Source: Halobaculum sp. MBLA0143
GTDB taxonomy: Archaea; Halobacteriota; Halobacteria; Halobacteriales; Haloferacaceae
Direction: 5' to 3'
Length of the DNA stretch: 64,000 nt
Assembly (NCBI RefSeq): GCF_041361465.1
Contig: NZ_JBGKAC010000002.1
Span: 186,001 to 250,000 of the forward strand
This document shows, one piece after another, positions 1 through 8,869 of this stretch. Each line of letters begins with the position of its first letter. Within the stretch, counting starts at the first letter, position 1. The notes beneath the pieces are model-generated. The model searched no databases, was not told the DNA's origin, and worked only from the letters and a program-made list of their open reading frames with translations. A program made the translations under genes and the position numbers.

Positions 1-369
1 GTGGACGTTGGCGTTGTCCGTAATCTTCGGTGGGCCGAGTGCTCGCAGCCACGACAGGACCTTCCCGACGCCCGTCCGGCCGGTGCCGAACTGTCCGGAG
101 AGGGTGCCGTCCATCGCGTCCGTGTAGGCCTCCGTGCGGAGGAAGCGATTCGAGTACGAGAGCGTCCCGTCGTCGAAGGAGTACCGTCGGAGCATCGCGA
201 GCCCGTCGAACCAGTGGCCGAGTCGCTCGTCGCCGACGTCGAACAGCCCCGGACCGTTCCGAACGAGCGTTCCCGACACCCACGAAGGGACATCCCCCTC
301 GACCGTGGGACGGTGGTCCGTCACCTCCGTCGCGAGCGACCGAAACCCGACTCCGTAACCGTGCCCCAT
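1..369 (-). CDS. carotenoid oxygenase (RPE65/BCO family), N-terminal part; runs off the left edge
   Basis: Reading the minus strand from the ATG at 369 gives an open frame of 123 codons to the window edge. It contains the family N-terminus: a start MGHGYGVGFRS, then 'VEGDVPSWVSGTLVRNGPGL', 'HWFDGLAMLRRYSF' and 'YSNRFLRTEAY', all hallmarks of carotenoid cleavage dioxygenases. The family is an Fe(II) seven-bladed propeller enzyme that cleaves carotenoid double bonds; in haloarchaea the likely product is retinal or another apocarotenoid. The four metal-binding histidines would lie beyond the edge and cannot be checked. A near-palindrome, TCAATCTATTGA at 395-406, sits about 26-37 bp upstream of the start, in the position of the core promoter. 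The plus-strand ORF covering this region is a shadow. Confidence 0.85.
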   Translation of the reverse strand, partial: MGHGYGVGFRSLATEVTDHRPTVEGDVPSWVSGTLVRNGPGLFDVGDERLGHWFDGLAMLRRYSFDDGTLSYSNRFLRTEAYTDAMDGTLSGQFGTGRTGVGKVLSWLRALGPPKITDNANVH

Positions 370-573
370 ACAAATCGTAGACGACGACAGTGTATCAATC
401 TATTGAACTGTCGGTACGATGGGGAGTACCCACCGTCGGTGTGTGAGGGCCGTCACCCCACCGATCCGTGTCTCCCGCAGACGGTCTCCTCCGAGCTCCC
501 CGTATCTCTGGTGTCAGTTCGGACGGGTCGTCTCGCCGAGCACCACGAACGACGGTCCCGGCACTCCTCGATC

Positions 574-1026
574 TCACGGGTCGAGGCTCGGAGAGAACGA
601 CTGGTCGCGGGCCACGACGGTCTCGGGGGTGAACTCGACGAACGCCCAGCGCTCGTCGTCGAGGTCGGCGAACCGTAAGTCCCACTCGTCGGTCTCCTCG
701 CCCAGGTACCGCCGGAGGAGACGGAACGTCCGCCCCTCCTCCAACGGCGAGAGTTCGGCGTGACCGCGCATCCCGACGTGTTCGACCCGGCCAGTCCGGA
801 CGTCGAAGTCGACGACCGCGACGGCAGTCTCGGAACGCCGTTCGACTCGCCGGGTGTACGACTTCCCCACCGTGTCGCCGAGACACCAGATCCGGCCGTT
901 CTCCCAGAGGTACCACAGCGGCGAGACACGGGGCTCGCCGTCGGCGACCTGGCCGAGGAAACAGAACAACGGGCGGTCGAGAAACGCCTCGAGCGACACG
1001 TCGAGGGTGTCTTCGAGTAGTTCCAC
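574..1026 (-). CDS. pyridoxamine 5'-phosphate oxidase-like (split-barrel flavin) protein
   Basis: A 150-aa protein if the GTG at 1026 is used. I chose this start because homology-like sequence begins at 'VELLEDTLDVSLEAFLDRPLFCFLG', and the 60-odd residues encoded upstream are arginine/serine-rich with no domain character. The pattern 'LFCFLGQVADGEPRVSPLWYLWENGRIWCLG' followed by a short polar region and 'AVAVVDFD', then 'GHAEL' and a helical C-terminus, is that of the split beta-barrel FMN/F420-binding family (PPOX-like). The substrate is unknown. It is divergent from the TetR gene at 1227, with 200 bp between the start codons, so the 20-bp palindrome at 1200-1219 could also affect it. Confidence 0.72.
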   Translation of the reverse strand: MELLEDTLDVSLEAFLDRPLFCFLGQVADGEPRVSPLWYLWENGRIWCLGDTVGKSYTRRVERRSETAVAVVDFDVRTGRVEHVGMRGHAELSPLEEGRTFRLLRRYLGEETDEWDLRFADLDDERWAFVEFTPETVVARDQSFSPSLDP

Positions 1027-1199
1027 ACGTGGGTGGCACGCCGACTGGAGAAAGACCCTTCGGAGAGCCACTGACGTCGGCGAGAGCGGCCGACCCCGAC
1101 AACCCCTGTCCACTGAGAGTCCGACAGACGGGTCGAGCGACGCCGACCAGTCACCTCCCGGGGCGAACACACCGGTGGGAACCGTCGAGCGCAACGCTT

Positions 1200-1219
1200 T
1201 TGATTGATCGATCAATCAA
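1200..1219. promoter_or_regulatory. perfect 20-bp palindrome, likely TetR operator
   Basis: TTGATTGATCGATCAATCAA is a perfect inverted repeat ending 7 bp before the ATG of the TetR-family gene. A dimeric TetR repressor binds such a palindrome, so autoregulation by blocking the core promoter or leaderless start region is the simplest reading. It also lies in the space shared with the divergent flavin-protein gene. Confidence 0.7.
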
Positions 1220-1226
1220 TAGAGGC

Positions 1227-1814
1227 ATGAGCGACGAGTCGACGGGGACGCGCGAGGCGATCCTGGCGGCGACCCGGGCCGCGCTGCGCGAACACGGCTA
1301 CGACGAACTGTCGATGGCGAAGGTGGCCGCGGAGTTCGACGGCAGCCAGTCGTTGATCCACTACCACTTCGACGACCGCGAGGGGCTGCTCGCGGCGTTT
1401 CTCGCACGACGGCGCGAGCGGTTCGAGGCGTCGTCGTCCGAGCTGCCGGCCGACCCGGACGAGCGGTTGGAACGGCTGGTCGAAGAGAGAATCGCCGGCC
1501 TCGACGAGCCGGAGGCGGCCTCGTCGATCGAGGGCTACCTCGGGCTGCACGGTGCAGCGCTCGACAGCGAGCCGATCCGCCGGGAGTTGGCGGCGTTAGA
1601 CGACGCGTTGTTCGAGGCGTTTCGGGAGACGATCGCCCGAGGAGTCGAGACGGGGGCGTTCCGCGAGTGTGATCCGGCGACCGTAGCCCGGGTGTTGGTG
1701 GCCGGCCACGACAGCGCGTTCCTCCGGGTGACGGTCGACGACTCCCCCGCGGCAGTGCGGGACGCGTTGGAAGACACCCTGTTGGCGAGTCTCCGTGAGG
1801 GTGATCGACAGTGA
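1227..1814 (+). CDS. TetR/AcrR family transcriptional regulator
   Basis: 195 aa. The N-terminal residues 8-55 form a classic TetR helix-turn-helix: 'TREAILAATRAALREHGYDE', then 'SMAKVAAEFDGSQSLIHYHF', then 'DDREGLLAAFL'. The remainder is an alpha-helical ligand/dimerisation domain. The ATG at 1227 follows directly after the 20-bp palindrome; the longer upstream extension in the same frame is not needed. The stop overlaps the GTG start of the CPBP protease by 4 bp (GTGA), so the two are co-translated. This suggests the regulator controls the membrane protease, possibly with a small-molecule inducer bound by the C-terminal domain. Confidence 0.9.
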   Translation: MSDESTGTREAILAATRAALREHGYDELSMAKVAAEFDGSQSLIHYHFDDREGLLAAFLARRRERFEASSSELPADPDERLERLVEERIAGLDEPEAASSIEGYLGLHGAALDSEPIRRELAALDDALFEAFRETIARGVETGAFRECDPATVARVLVAGHDSAFLRVTVDDSPAAVRDALEDTLLASLREGDRQ

Positions 1815-2515
1815 CTGCCGGCTGGAGCGTGCTCCTCGGGCTGGTCGTCGCCCTCGGAGGTGACTGGGCAGTCGGGAAGCTCAGTGGGTGGGTGACACCC
1901 TCCGACCGGTCCGGCGACGACGACACGGTGACGCTGAACCTCACGAAGTGGCTCGGGCTCGTCCCGATGCTGGCGTGGGTGTTCGCCGTCGAAGGCGCCG
2001 GCCTCGGGTCGTTGACCGGGACCCGACTGCCGCCGCTCGCGCTGGTGGCCGTCGTGGCCGGAGGAGTGGTGGTGACGTTCACCGCCAGTGCGGTGATCCA
2101 ACGGGTGACGAGCGCGTTCGGTATCGACGGCGTCGCGGCCGGCGGGACGATCCAGGAGCTGAGCGACCGGTCGACGGCTGGGATTCTCCTCACGGCGGTC
2201 ACCGCCGGCGTGACGGAGGAACTGCTGTTCCGGGGGTTCCTCGTCGAACGACTCGTCTCGCTGACCGGGAGTCACCTGCTCGCGGGGGCCGTCTCGGTCG
2301 TCGTGTTCGGCGCAGTCCACTACAGGGGGTGGGGTCTGGAGGAGACAGTCGAGATCACCATGCAGGGTGCGGTGTTGGTCGGGATCTATCTGCTCGTCCC
2401 GTCGGTGGTAGCCCTGATCGCGATCCACGCGCTCCACGACGGCCTCGGGCTCCTGCTCGCTCGCCGAGCCGTGACGGACGACCGGACGGAGTCTGCAGCC
2501 GCCGCCGAGTCGTGA
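1811..2515 (+). CDS. CPBP-family intramembrane metalloprotease
   Basis: 234 aa with about seven hydrophobic segments. The signature of the CPBP (CAAX prenyl protease/bacteriocin-processing) family is visible: 'EELLFRGFLVERL' (glutamate pair and Arg), then 'FGAVHYRGWG' (His) and 'IAIHALHDGLGLL' (second His region). These residues form the intramembrane zinc site in this family. The GTG start overlaps the TetR stop (GTGA). Family members process prenylated or membrane proteins, or act in bacteriocin self-immunity; which applies here cannot be said. Regulation by the upstream TetR protein is likely. Confidence 0.85.
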   Translation: MTAGWSVLLGLVVALGGDWAVGKLSGWVTPSDRSGDDDTVTLNLTKWLGLVPMLAWVFAVEGAGLGSLTGTRLPPLALVAVVAGGVVVTFTASAVIQRVTSAFGIDGVAAGGTIQELSDRSTAGILLTAVTAGVTEELLFRGFLVERLVSLTGSHLLAGAVSVVVFGAVHYRGWGLEETVEITMQGAVLVGIYLLVPSVVALIAIHALHDGLGLLLARRAVTDDRTESAAAAES

Positions 2516-2667
2516 TCCGCGGCGCGTCCGTCACCGTTCGACGGACGGGTGAGTTCGACGGACGGATGAGTTCGACTCGACAACGGGTCCGTCTGGAACC
2601 CACCTGTTTTCGCACGTAGAGAACGTAGTCACGGAATACTTGTACCTGGGCGTGGCCGGTGGATTCG

Positions 2668-4509
2668 ATGTCCGGACAGATCGACACGACGGCAGCAGTG
2701 ACCCCGGAGGCGTTGGCCCGTCTCCCGACGTTCGTCAGTCGACGGGTGTCGCCCGACGGCGAAGAGTTCGCGTTCTACCACGACCGAACCGGCCGGATGG
2801 AGCTGTACGTGGCGCCCGCCGACACGGCGACGGACCCCGACCAGTGGACCCAGCTGAGCGACGGGAACGTCCCGCGGAACCCGACCGGCGCCGTCTCGTA
2901 CGGCCCGGACGGGCGAGAGCTGTTCTTCCACCGCGACGACGACGGCGACGAGCAGACGGACGTGTACAGACTCACTCGGGACGGGAACGCGACGCCGGTG
3001 GTCGAGACGGACGGCCAGACACTCCTCTTGGATGTCGCCAGCGACGGGTGTCTGGTGTACGCCTCCGACCACGGTGAGCAGTTGAACCTCTACACGTTCG
3101 ACCCCGCGGCCGACGAGTCGACGCAGCTGACGACGTTCGACCTACCGGTCGCGCCGCGTGGTGCCCCGCTCGGCCCCGACGAGCGACGGGTCGCGTGTGC
3201 GGCCAACGAGTCCGACGACCTCCAGAACCAGGACGTGTACGTCGTCGACCGGGACACCGGCGACTGCCGTCGGCTCGACGTCGGTCGGGAGGGCGCAGAG
3301 GCGAGCGTCGCCGACTGGTTCCCGGACGGCGAGCGACTACTCGTCGACGACGACACCACGGACGCCGCTCGGATCGGCGTGTACGACCTCGAGACCGACA
3401 CCGTGGACTGGCTGAGCGACGGCACGGAGGTGGTGAACGCCGCCGCCGTCCTGCCCGGCGGCGAGCGGGTTCTCGGCATCCGAACGCGTCGTGCCGCCGA
3501 GGTGCCAGTCGTCTACGACGTCGAGACGGGCGAGAGCCACGAACTCGACGTGCCCGAGGGGGTCGTCTCGCTCGCCGGCACGCCCGACCAGACGTTCCTC
3601 GACGACTCGACTGTCGTCCTCGACGTGACGACCGGAGACCGTCGGAGCGAACTCGTCGCGTACGACCTCGCGACCGACGAGCGACGGACGGTGCTGCCGG
3701 CCGACTACGGCGACGTCGACCCGGAGGTGTTCGTCTCCCCGGAGTACGTCCGCTACGAGTCCGAGGACGGCACGGAGATCGGCGGGTTGTTGTACGAGAC
3801 GCCGGTCGCCGACGGCGCCGCGCCGGCTGTCGTGAAGGTCCACGGCGGACCGCCGGCACAGGCGCAACACGGGTTCGACACCTACGCACAGGTGCTCGTG
3901 AGCCAGGGGTACACCGTACTCCGGCCGAACTACCGTGGGTCGACCGGCCGCGGCCGGGAGTTCAAGAACGCCATCGACGGCGACTGGGGCGGGATGGAAC
4001 AGGTCGACGTCCGGCGTGGGGCCGAGTGGCTCGCGGCCGAGTGCGACGTCGACCCCGACCGGATCGCCGTGTTCGGCGGATCGTTCGGCGGGTACTCCGC
4101 CTACTGCCAGCTCACGATGCACCCCGAGCCGTGGGCCGCCGGCGTCGCCTGGATCGGAATGACCGACCTCCCGGGACTGTACGAGGAGTCGATGCCGCAC
4201 TTCAAGTCGACGCTGGAGCGGTACCTCGGCGACCCCGAGGACAACGAGGCGTTCTACCGCGAACGGTCGCCGCTCACCCACGTCGAGAACGTCGAGGCCC
4301 CGATCGGGATCCTCCACGGCGTCAACGACCCTCGGTGTCCGATCTCGCAGGCCCGACAGTTCCGAGACGCACTCGAAGACCGCGGGTGGAGCGACCCGGA
4401 GGACTTCGCCTACCACGAACTCGGCGAGGAGGGACACGGGTCCGTCGACCAGGAACAGCGACTCCGTGCGCTCGAACACGTGACAGAGTTCCTCGACGAA
4501 CGCCTCTGA
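2668..4509 (+). CDS. S9 family peptidase (prolyl oligopeptidase / acylaminoacyl-peptidase type)
   Basis: 613 aa from the ATG at 2668; a GTG three codons upstream is also possible. Residues 1 to about 350 form a beta-propeller (repeated 'SPDG...FYHDRTG', 'DPDQWTQLSDG', 'FFHRDDDGDEQTDVY' blades). Residues 360-613 are the alpha/beta hydrolase domain: 'VVKVHGGPPAQ', 'GYTVLRPNYRGSTGRG', the nucleophile elbow 'GGSFGG' with Ser at about 472, 'GVNDPRCP' carrying the Asp and 'EEGHG' carrying the His. No signal peptide is present, so it is probably cytosolic. It stands alone between the CPBP gene and the helicase arm. Confidence 0.92.
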   Translation: MSGQIDTTAAVTPEALARLPTFVSRRVSPDGEEFAFYHDRTGRMELYVAPADTATDPDQWTQLSDGNVPRNPTGAVSYGPDGRELFFHRDDDGDEQTDVYRLTRDGNATPVVETDGQTLLLDVASDGCLVYASDHGEQLNLYTFDPAADESTQLTTFDLPVAPRGAPLGPDERRVACAANESDDLQNQDVYVVDRDTGDCRRLDVGREGAEASVADWFPDGERLLVDDDTTDAARIGVYDLETDTVDWLSDGTEVVNAAAVLPGGERVLGIRTRRAAEVPVVYDVETGESHELDVPEGVVSLAGTPDQTFLDDSTVVLDVTTGDRRSELVAYDLATDERRTVLPADYGDVDPEVFVSPEYVRYESEDGTEIGGLLYETPVADGAAPAVVKVHGGPPAQAQHGFDTYAQVLVSQGYTVLRPNYRGSTGRGREFKNAIDGDWGGMEQVDVRRGAEWLAAECDVDPDRIAVFGGSFGGYSAYCQLTMHPEPWAAGVAWIGMTDLPGLYEESMPHFKSTLERYLGDPEDNEAFYRERSPLTHVENVEAPIGILHGVNDPRCPISQARQFRDALEDRGWSDPEDFAYHELGEEGHGSVDQEQRLRALEHVTEFLDERL

Positions 4510-4948
4510 GTCGAGCGAAAGACGAGAACAACCGGTGGAGATCGGGAATACCATCTCCGAGCTTCCGCCTCGAGAGGGTGGGACGACTCCAGCAGACGGC
4601 CCGACGCCGGACGGTGAGGGGTGGCTCGCCGTCGCTCGTGGTAGCTTCTCGGCGGTGACGTGGCGCCTCGGCGGTCACCACCTGGAAGTCGGTCGTCACG
4701 CTCCCGCTCGCCTCGCTCGAGTTAGTCCGCGTCAGACGGGGAGTCCGACCCGAGTCCGAGCGGCCACACGTCGCCCGGAGGCTCCACGATCAGGAGTGCG
4801 AGCGACGAGACGGCGACCATCGCTCCGCCGACGGCGACGGACGTGATTCTCGGTGGCGTACTGGAGGATCGTCCATCGACCGGCTAGAGGCGTCCGAACG
4901 ACGACAGTCCGACCGGCAGTATCGCTCGCAGGACCGACCACCCGACAG
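4510..4948. other. gene-poor stretch with a possible tiny or remnant ORF
   Basis: 439 bp between the S9 peptidase and the convergent helicase gene. The only protein-like trace is on the minus strand at 4722-4820, 32 codons with a hydrophobic start (MVAVSSLALLIVEPPGD) and an acidic tail. It reads like the C-terminus of a small membrane protein and the frame has no start further upstream. I see no RNA gene and no clear terminator. Confidence 0.3.
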
Positions 4949-7849
4949 TCACAGGAGATCCTCCAGTCCACCGGCCTCGTCAGTCAGCGATCCGGTCTCC
5001 TCGAACTCGAACGTCGACGGGTCGAGCTCACCGACGTACACCACTCCGTCGGCGGTAGTGACGACGGCGTGGTCGTGGTCTGTGACGACCACGCTCCCAC
5101 CGCCCTTGATCTCGACGACACGGTCGGCCACCCTGTCGACGCCCGGGCCATCGATCAGTCGCCGGCCGGCCGTGCCGGACTCGAAGGCGCGACCGTCTGT
5201 GTCGACACTGAACTGGTACCCTTCGACACGTCCCGGGAAGGAGTCGCCCGGCTCGAGTCCGGGGAACGGTCCGGTCGGGATCGGGCCGTCGCCGGGCTGT
5301 GGTCGTTCCTCTGGGGTCGCCGGTCGGACGGCCTCCGAGAACGGTGTCTGTGGGTCCCACTCGCCGGCCGCCCAGTCGCCGTCCGTGTCCCAGATCTGGT
5401 GGCGAACCTCCGCACCCGCGAGCTGGCTGTCCCAGTCGTACGATTCGAAGATGTTCTCGTCGACAGTGTCGCGGGCGTACAGGACGAACAACCGAGCGAC
5501 GTCCGTCGGGTCGTCGCCGGCCCGGAGAACACGCCCGAACGTCTGGATTCGCTCGCGGACGCTCCCGGACGAGACCCTGACGATTCCCACATCGGCACCG
5601 GGCACGTCGACCCCTTCGACGAGCGCCTTCACACTGAGCATCGTGTTGGCGAACCCATCGTCGTCGAACCACTCGATTGCAAGCTCGTTCCAGGCGTCGT
5701 TCCGGTGGCCAGAGTGGTACATGACGGGCTTGTAGTCGGCGTCGAAGAACAGCGACTCGAGTTCTCGATCCACCCGTTCGAGCCCGGGGTAGCGGTCGTA
5801 CAACTGCTGACGCTGTGCTCCGTCCGTTACCTCCCCCGTCCGCGGGTTTCGGCCGCGTTGCTCCGCGGGCGCGACCATCCGCTCTAACTGTTCGATCCGT
5901 TCCTGGAAGACGATACTCTGTGCGTCGGTCTCGATACCCCGTCGGAGGAGTGCGAGCGTGGCTGCCTGTCGACCGACGGCGTCCGCGACGAGGTCGCGCC
6001 GCTGTTGTGTGTACCGGAAGAAGTCGGAGATAGCGGGCGTCGGCCGGTCACTGTGTTCGGCAATCGCCGTGAGCTGGCGTGCGAACGGCCCCGACAGTTC
6101 GTACAGTCGGTCGGCGTACCGGCGTCTGATCTCCGTCACGGCGTCCGACACCTGCTCGGAGAGTCGTTCGTACGCCGTTCGCTCCGCGTCCGTCAGGTCG
6201 AACCCGACGTAGTCGACGCGAAACTCCGAGACGAGCTGTCGGTCGACCGCCTCCGTGTACGTCAGATCGTAGTACACGTCACCGAGTGCGGCGACTAACC
6301 GCTCGTCTGCGGGCGTCAGTTCGTCGCTCCCGGGGTCGGACAGTGGCGTCGCAGACAGTCCGAGCGAGGCGGTCCGCGGAACGTCGAAGACGCCCGAGAA
6401 GGTGTCTCCCGTGTAACGGTGACACTCGTCTGCGACGAGGAGGTGCTCGGACGGGTCGCGCTCGGCGACCGTCTCCGACAGGAAGCCGTCGGAGACTGCC
6501 GAGTTGACGATCGTGACGAGAACACGCGTGTCGCCGTCGAACTCGTCTTTGTGACCGCCGCCGGCCCAGCCGACGGCGTCCACCGGCACGTTCAGCGTGC
6601 CGGTCAGCTCCTCTATCCACTGCCGCATCAGGACCCGCGTTGGGACGACGACAGTCACGACGGCGTCGTCGGTGCGTTCGAGGAACCGTTGGATCACCGC
6701 CAACGCCATCACGGTCTTACCGGCACCGGTGACGACTCGCGCGATTCCACGTCGTGGGTCGCCGTCGGCACCGTCGAACCACCGGTCTGCCGCCTCGCGC
6801 TGCCAGTCGTAGAGTTCGAACTCCGACGGGAAGCTGTACGCCGCTCGGGAGGCATCGACCCAGTTGTCTAGGTCTGCCCGCGAGAGTCCGGCACCCGCAG
6901 CCGCGACCGTCCGTCTGGTCTCTTCGGGGGTGTCGGCCGCGACGGCCGTCTCCAGCGTGTCGAGTGCGAGCCCGCTCAGCTCCGACTCGTCGATATCCGG
7001 TGTCGTCTCGGCGAGTTCCACTCGAAGCTCTCGGCGACGGTTCTCGACGGTCACGTACCGTTCGTCGCGTTCGAGCCGCGGGACAGACGGATCACGGCCG
7101 TCGAGTCCATCCGCGAGGTAGTCTCGTCTGAACGTGTCGAACAGCGACCGGTGTCGCCCGTGCCCGCCGCACTCCCGGTAGAGGTAGTACTTCGCCAGGT
7201 CTCGCTTGACACGGTCGGAGGGTGGGTTCGTCTTCGGGCCCTCCCGGCGGAGCCACCGGCGAAACGCGGGCAGGAGGTCGACGTTCCGGAGACGACCGGC
7301 CCAGGTCTCTGGCTGTGCGGCGACGTAGCCGTCTTCGGTCTCGCGGACAGCCCCGAGCGCACACGCCAGCGTCGGGTAGCCACGCAGCCCTTCGTCGTTG
7401 AAGCCGTAGTCGTGGTCACGTTCGAGACGCTGCCGGAGCGTCTCGGTCGGCAGTGGCTCGTCGGCGTTCCGGAGCACCCGGTGGAGCGACCGGAGCCCGT
7501 CGATTCCCTCGGGGAACTCGCCGGCGATCACCCAGGTCCGAACTAGTCCGTACCAGAGGAACGTCTCGAGGTCCGTCTCGCCAGCGTGGTAGTCGTGCCC
7601 GAACTGCCAGAGGCCGATTCCGTCGTCGTCACGGAGAACGCCCAGTTGGACGAACGTCGAGACCGTCCGACGGAGGTACGCCTCCGAGTAACGGTCACCG
7701 TCGGGGTCACGGAGTCGGTCGCGGGCTCGTTCGGTGAACGCCGCCCGGTCGAGGTCACCCTCCGTCTCGACGGCGAGATCCACCAGCGTGTCGACCCGTC
7801 GACGAACTCTGACGACCCCGAACAGTGGGGGCGGGAAGCGCCGTGTCAC
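4949..7849 (-). CDS. SF2 helicase/translocase with N-terminal extension and C-terminal WPxxY-type domain
   Basis: 966 aa from the GTG at 7849, chosen because it lies 4 bp after the stop of the upstream gene and 'VTRRFPPPLFGVVRVRRRVDTL' begins the conserved-looking part. Residues 1-330 are a helical, wHTH-like substrate/partner region. The helicase core follows: Walker A 'VVTGAGKTVMALA' near 375, 'VVVPTRVLMRQW', Walker B 'VADECHRYTG' near 473, 'LGLSATP', and C-terminal motifs 'MLSVKALVEGVDVPGADVG' and 'QTFGRVLRAG'. This resembles Res/XPB-like ATPases of restriction and defence systems. The last 80 residues ('GRVEGYQFSVDTDGRAF' to 'VYVGELDP') match a small domain duplicated in the neighbouring 290-aa protein and in the 298-aa protein of the divergent operon. 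It is co-transcribed with the 290-aa gene and acts presumably on DNA, but the substrate is unknown. Confidence 0.85.
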   Translation of the reverse strand: MTRRFPPPLFGVVRVRRRVDTLVDLAVETEGDLDRAAFTERARDRLRDPDGDRYSEAYLRRTVSTFVQLGVLRDDDGIGLWQFGHDYHAGETDLETFLWYGLVRTWVIAGEFPEGIDGLRSLHRVLRNADEPLPTETLRQRLERDHDYGFNDEGLRGYPTLACALGAVRETEDGYVAAQPETWAGRLRNVDLLPAFRRWLRREGPKTNPPSDRVKRDLAKYYLYRECGGHGRHRSLFDTFRRDYLADGLDGRDPSVPRLERDERYVTVENRRRELRVELAETTPDIDESELSGLALDTLETAVAADTPEETRRTVAAAGAGLSRADLDNWVDASRAAYSFPSEFELYDWQREAADRWFDGADGDPRRGIARVVTGAGKTVMALAVIQRFLERTDDAVVTVVVPTRVLMRQWIEELTGTLNVPVDAVGWAGGGHKDEFDGDTRVLVTIVNSAVSDGFLSETVAERDPSEHLLVADECHRYTGDTFSGVFDVPRTASLGLSATPLSDPGSDELTPADERLVAALGDVYYDLTYTEAVDRQLVSEFRVDYVGFDLTDAERTAYERLSEQVSDAVTEIRRRYADRLYELSGPFARQLTAIAEHSDRPTPAISDFFRYTQQRRDLVADAVGRQAATLALLRRGIETDAQSIVFQERIEQLERMVAPAEQRGRNPRTGEVTDGAQRQQLYDRYPGLERVDRELESLFFDADYKPVMYHSGHRNDAWNELAIEWFDDDGFANTMLSVKALVEGVDVPGADVGIVRVSSGSVRERIQTFGRVLRAGDDPTDVARLFVLYARDTVDENIFESYDWDSQLAGAEVRHQIWDTDGDWAAGEWDPQTPFSEAVRPATPEERPQPGDGPIPTGPFPGLEPGDSFPGRVEGYQFSVDTDGRAFESGTAGRRLIDGPGVDRVADRVVEIKGGGSVVVTDHDHAVVTTADGVVYVGELDPSTFEFEETGSLTDEAGGLEDLL

Positions 7850-7853
7850 GCTC

Positions 7854-8726
7854 TCACCACGCTTCGGGGTCGTCGTCGGGAGACTCCGTCGGATCGTCGT
7901 CGGCCGAGCCGGTGTCCACGCTCTGCCGGTCGGCGTCCGTCTCCGTGGTCGAGCCGAGCGATCCCGCCCACGACTCCAGGCTGGCACGCTCCGAGTCCGA
8001 CAGCGGGTCGGTGAGCGAGCGACTCTCGCCGACCTCCAGTGGCGTCTCGGGCAGTGTCCCGACGTACACCGGGAGCATCTCGACGCCTCGCTCGCGTCGA
8101 AGCGTGATCACGTTCTCGACGACACGCGGGAGGTCGGCAATCTGCCGTCGGGCTCGGTCCGGGTCCGGTGGCTCGGAGACGAGCGTGATCACGTCGTTCC
8201 ACGGAGTGACACGGAACGACCCTCCGTCTGGCTTCAGTCGTCGTAGAGTCGCCCGGAGCGACTCCGGGGGTGTCGTCTCGACTGGGTGGCGGCGGTGATC
8301 GTCACCACTCTGCCACCAGACTCGGTCACCGGCGAAGGAGAACTTCGCGCCGTCGTACACCGACGGCCAGAGGTCGCCCGACGAGAGTCCGTCCGGACGC
8401 ACTGGGATGGCGTACTCCGGATCCGTCGAAGGGACGAGTTTCCCCGACAGCTCCAGTTCACCGACGTAACGGTCCTCGTACTCGTCGTCGACGGCCACCC
8501 GGGTGACGACGGCGTTCCCCTCTGTGACCCTGACGCGCCCGCCGAGTCGGTCGACCGAGAGGAGCCGGTCGACGAGTCCCGTCGGCGTCGGTTCGAGGTG
8601 GAGGCGTTCTGTCCCCTGGTACGGCTGCCACCACACCTCGCCGTCCGCGTTGGTCTGGAGTCGGTAGCCCCGGTAGTGGTCCGGCCAAAGGTCACCGGTG
8701 TCGAGAGCTGCGCGAGTGTCGACCAC
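7854..8726 (-). CDS. two-copy WPxxYxG-domain protein, unknown function
   Basis: 290 aa from the GTG at 8726; I prefer this start because a TATA-like CTTATACG lies about 30 bp upstream and sequence beyond it is non-homologous. The protein is two tandem copies of one domain. Copy 1 (residues 11-95) runs 'GDLWPDHYRGYRL...DGEVWW...GGRVRVTEGNAVVT...RYVGELELSG'. Copy 2 (116-228) runs 'GDLWPSVYDGAKF...DRVWW...GGSFRVTPWNDVIT...PVYVGTL'. The tail is acidic and Ser/Thr-rich. The same domain occurs at the C-terminus of the helicase just downstream and twice in the protein at 15080. No known catalytic motif is seen. A role as adaptor or recognition subunit for the helicase is inference from context. Confidence 0.75.
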   Translation of the reverse strand: MVDTRAALDTGDLWPDHYRGYRLQTNADGEVWWQPYQGTERLHLEPTPTGLVDRLLSVDRLGGRVRVTEGNAVVTRVAVDDEYEDRYVGELELSGKLVPSTDPEYAIPVRPDGLSSGDLWPSVYDGAKFSFAGDRVWWQSGDDHRRHPVETTPPESLRATLRRLKPDGGSFRVTPWNDVITLVSEPPDPDRARRQIADLPRVVENVITLRRERGVEMLPVYVGTLPETPLEVGESRSLTDPLSDSERASLESWAGSLGSTTETDADRQSVDTGSADDDPTESPDDDPEAW

Positions 8727-8745
8727 GATAACTCGAACCCACGCG

Positions 8746-8762
8746 CCCCGTCGTATAAGCTG
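8746..8762 (-). promoter_or_regulatory. TATA-like box for the helicase arm
   Basis: On the minus strand AGCTTATACGACG lies about 25-32 bp upstream of the GTG at 8726, the spacing expected for a leaderless haloarchaeal transcript. The 140 bp between this start and the divergent ATG at 8870 is AT-enriched relative to its surroundings and must carry both promoters. Confidence 0.5.
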
Positions 8763-8869
8763 TTCGGGAACATGCAGATTCAGATGAGAACACGGAACCC
8801 GTGGCTGGCTGAAATTGTACACGAAGTGAAAAGATTCATGAGCCGGCCCGCTCCATCCTCTTTTATTAA

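Noticed and set aside
1-678. 225-codon plus-strand ORF at the left edge
   Set aside because: Antisense to the carotenoid oxygenase frame and the flavin-protein gene; no domain.
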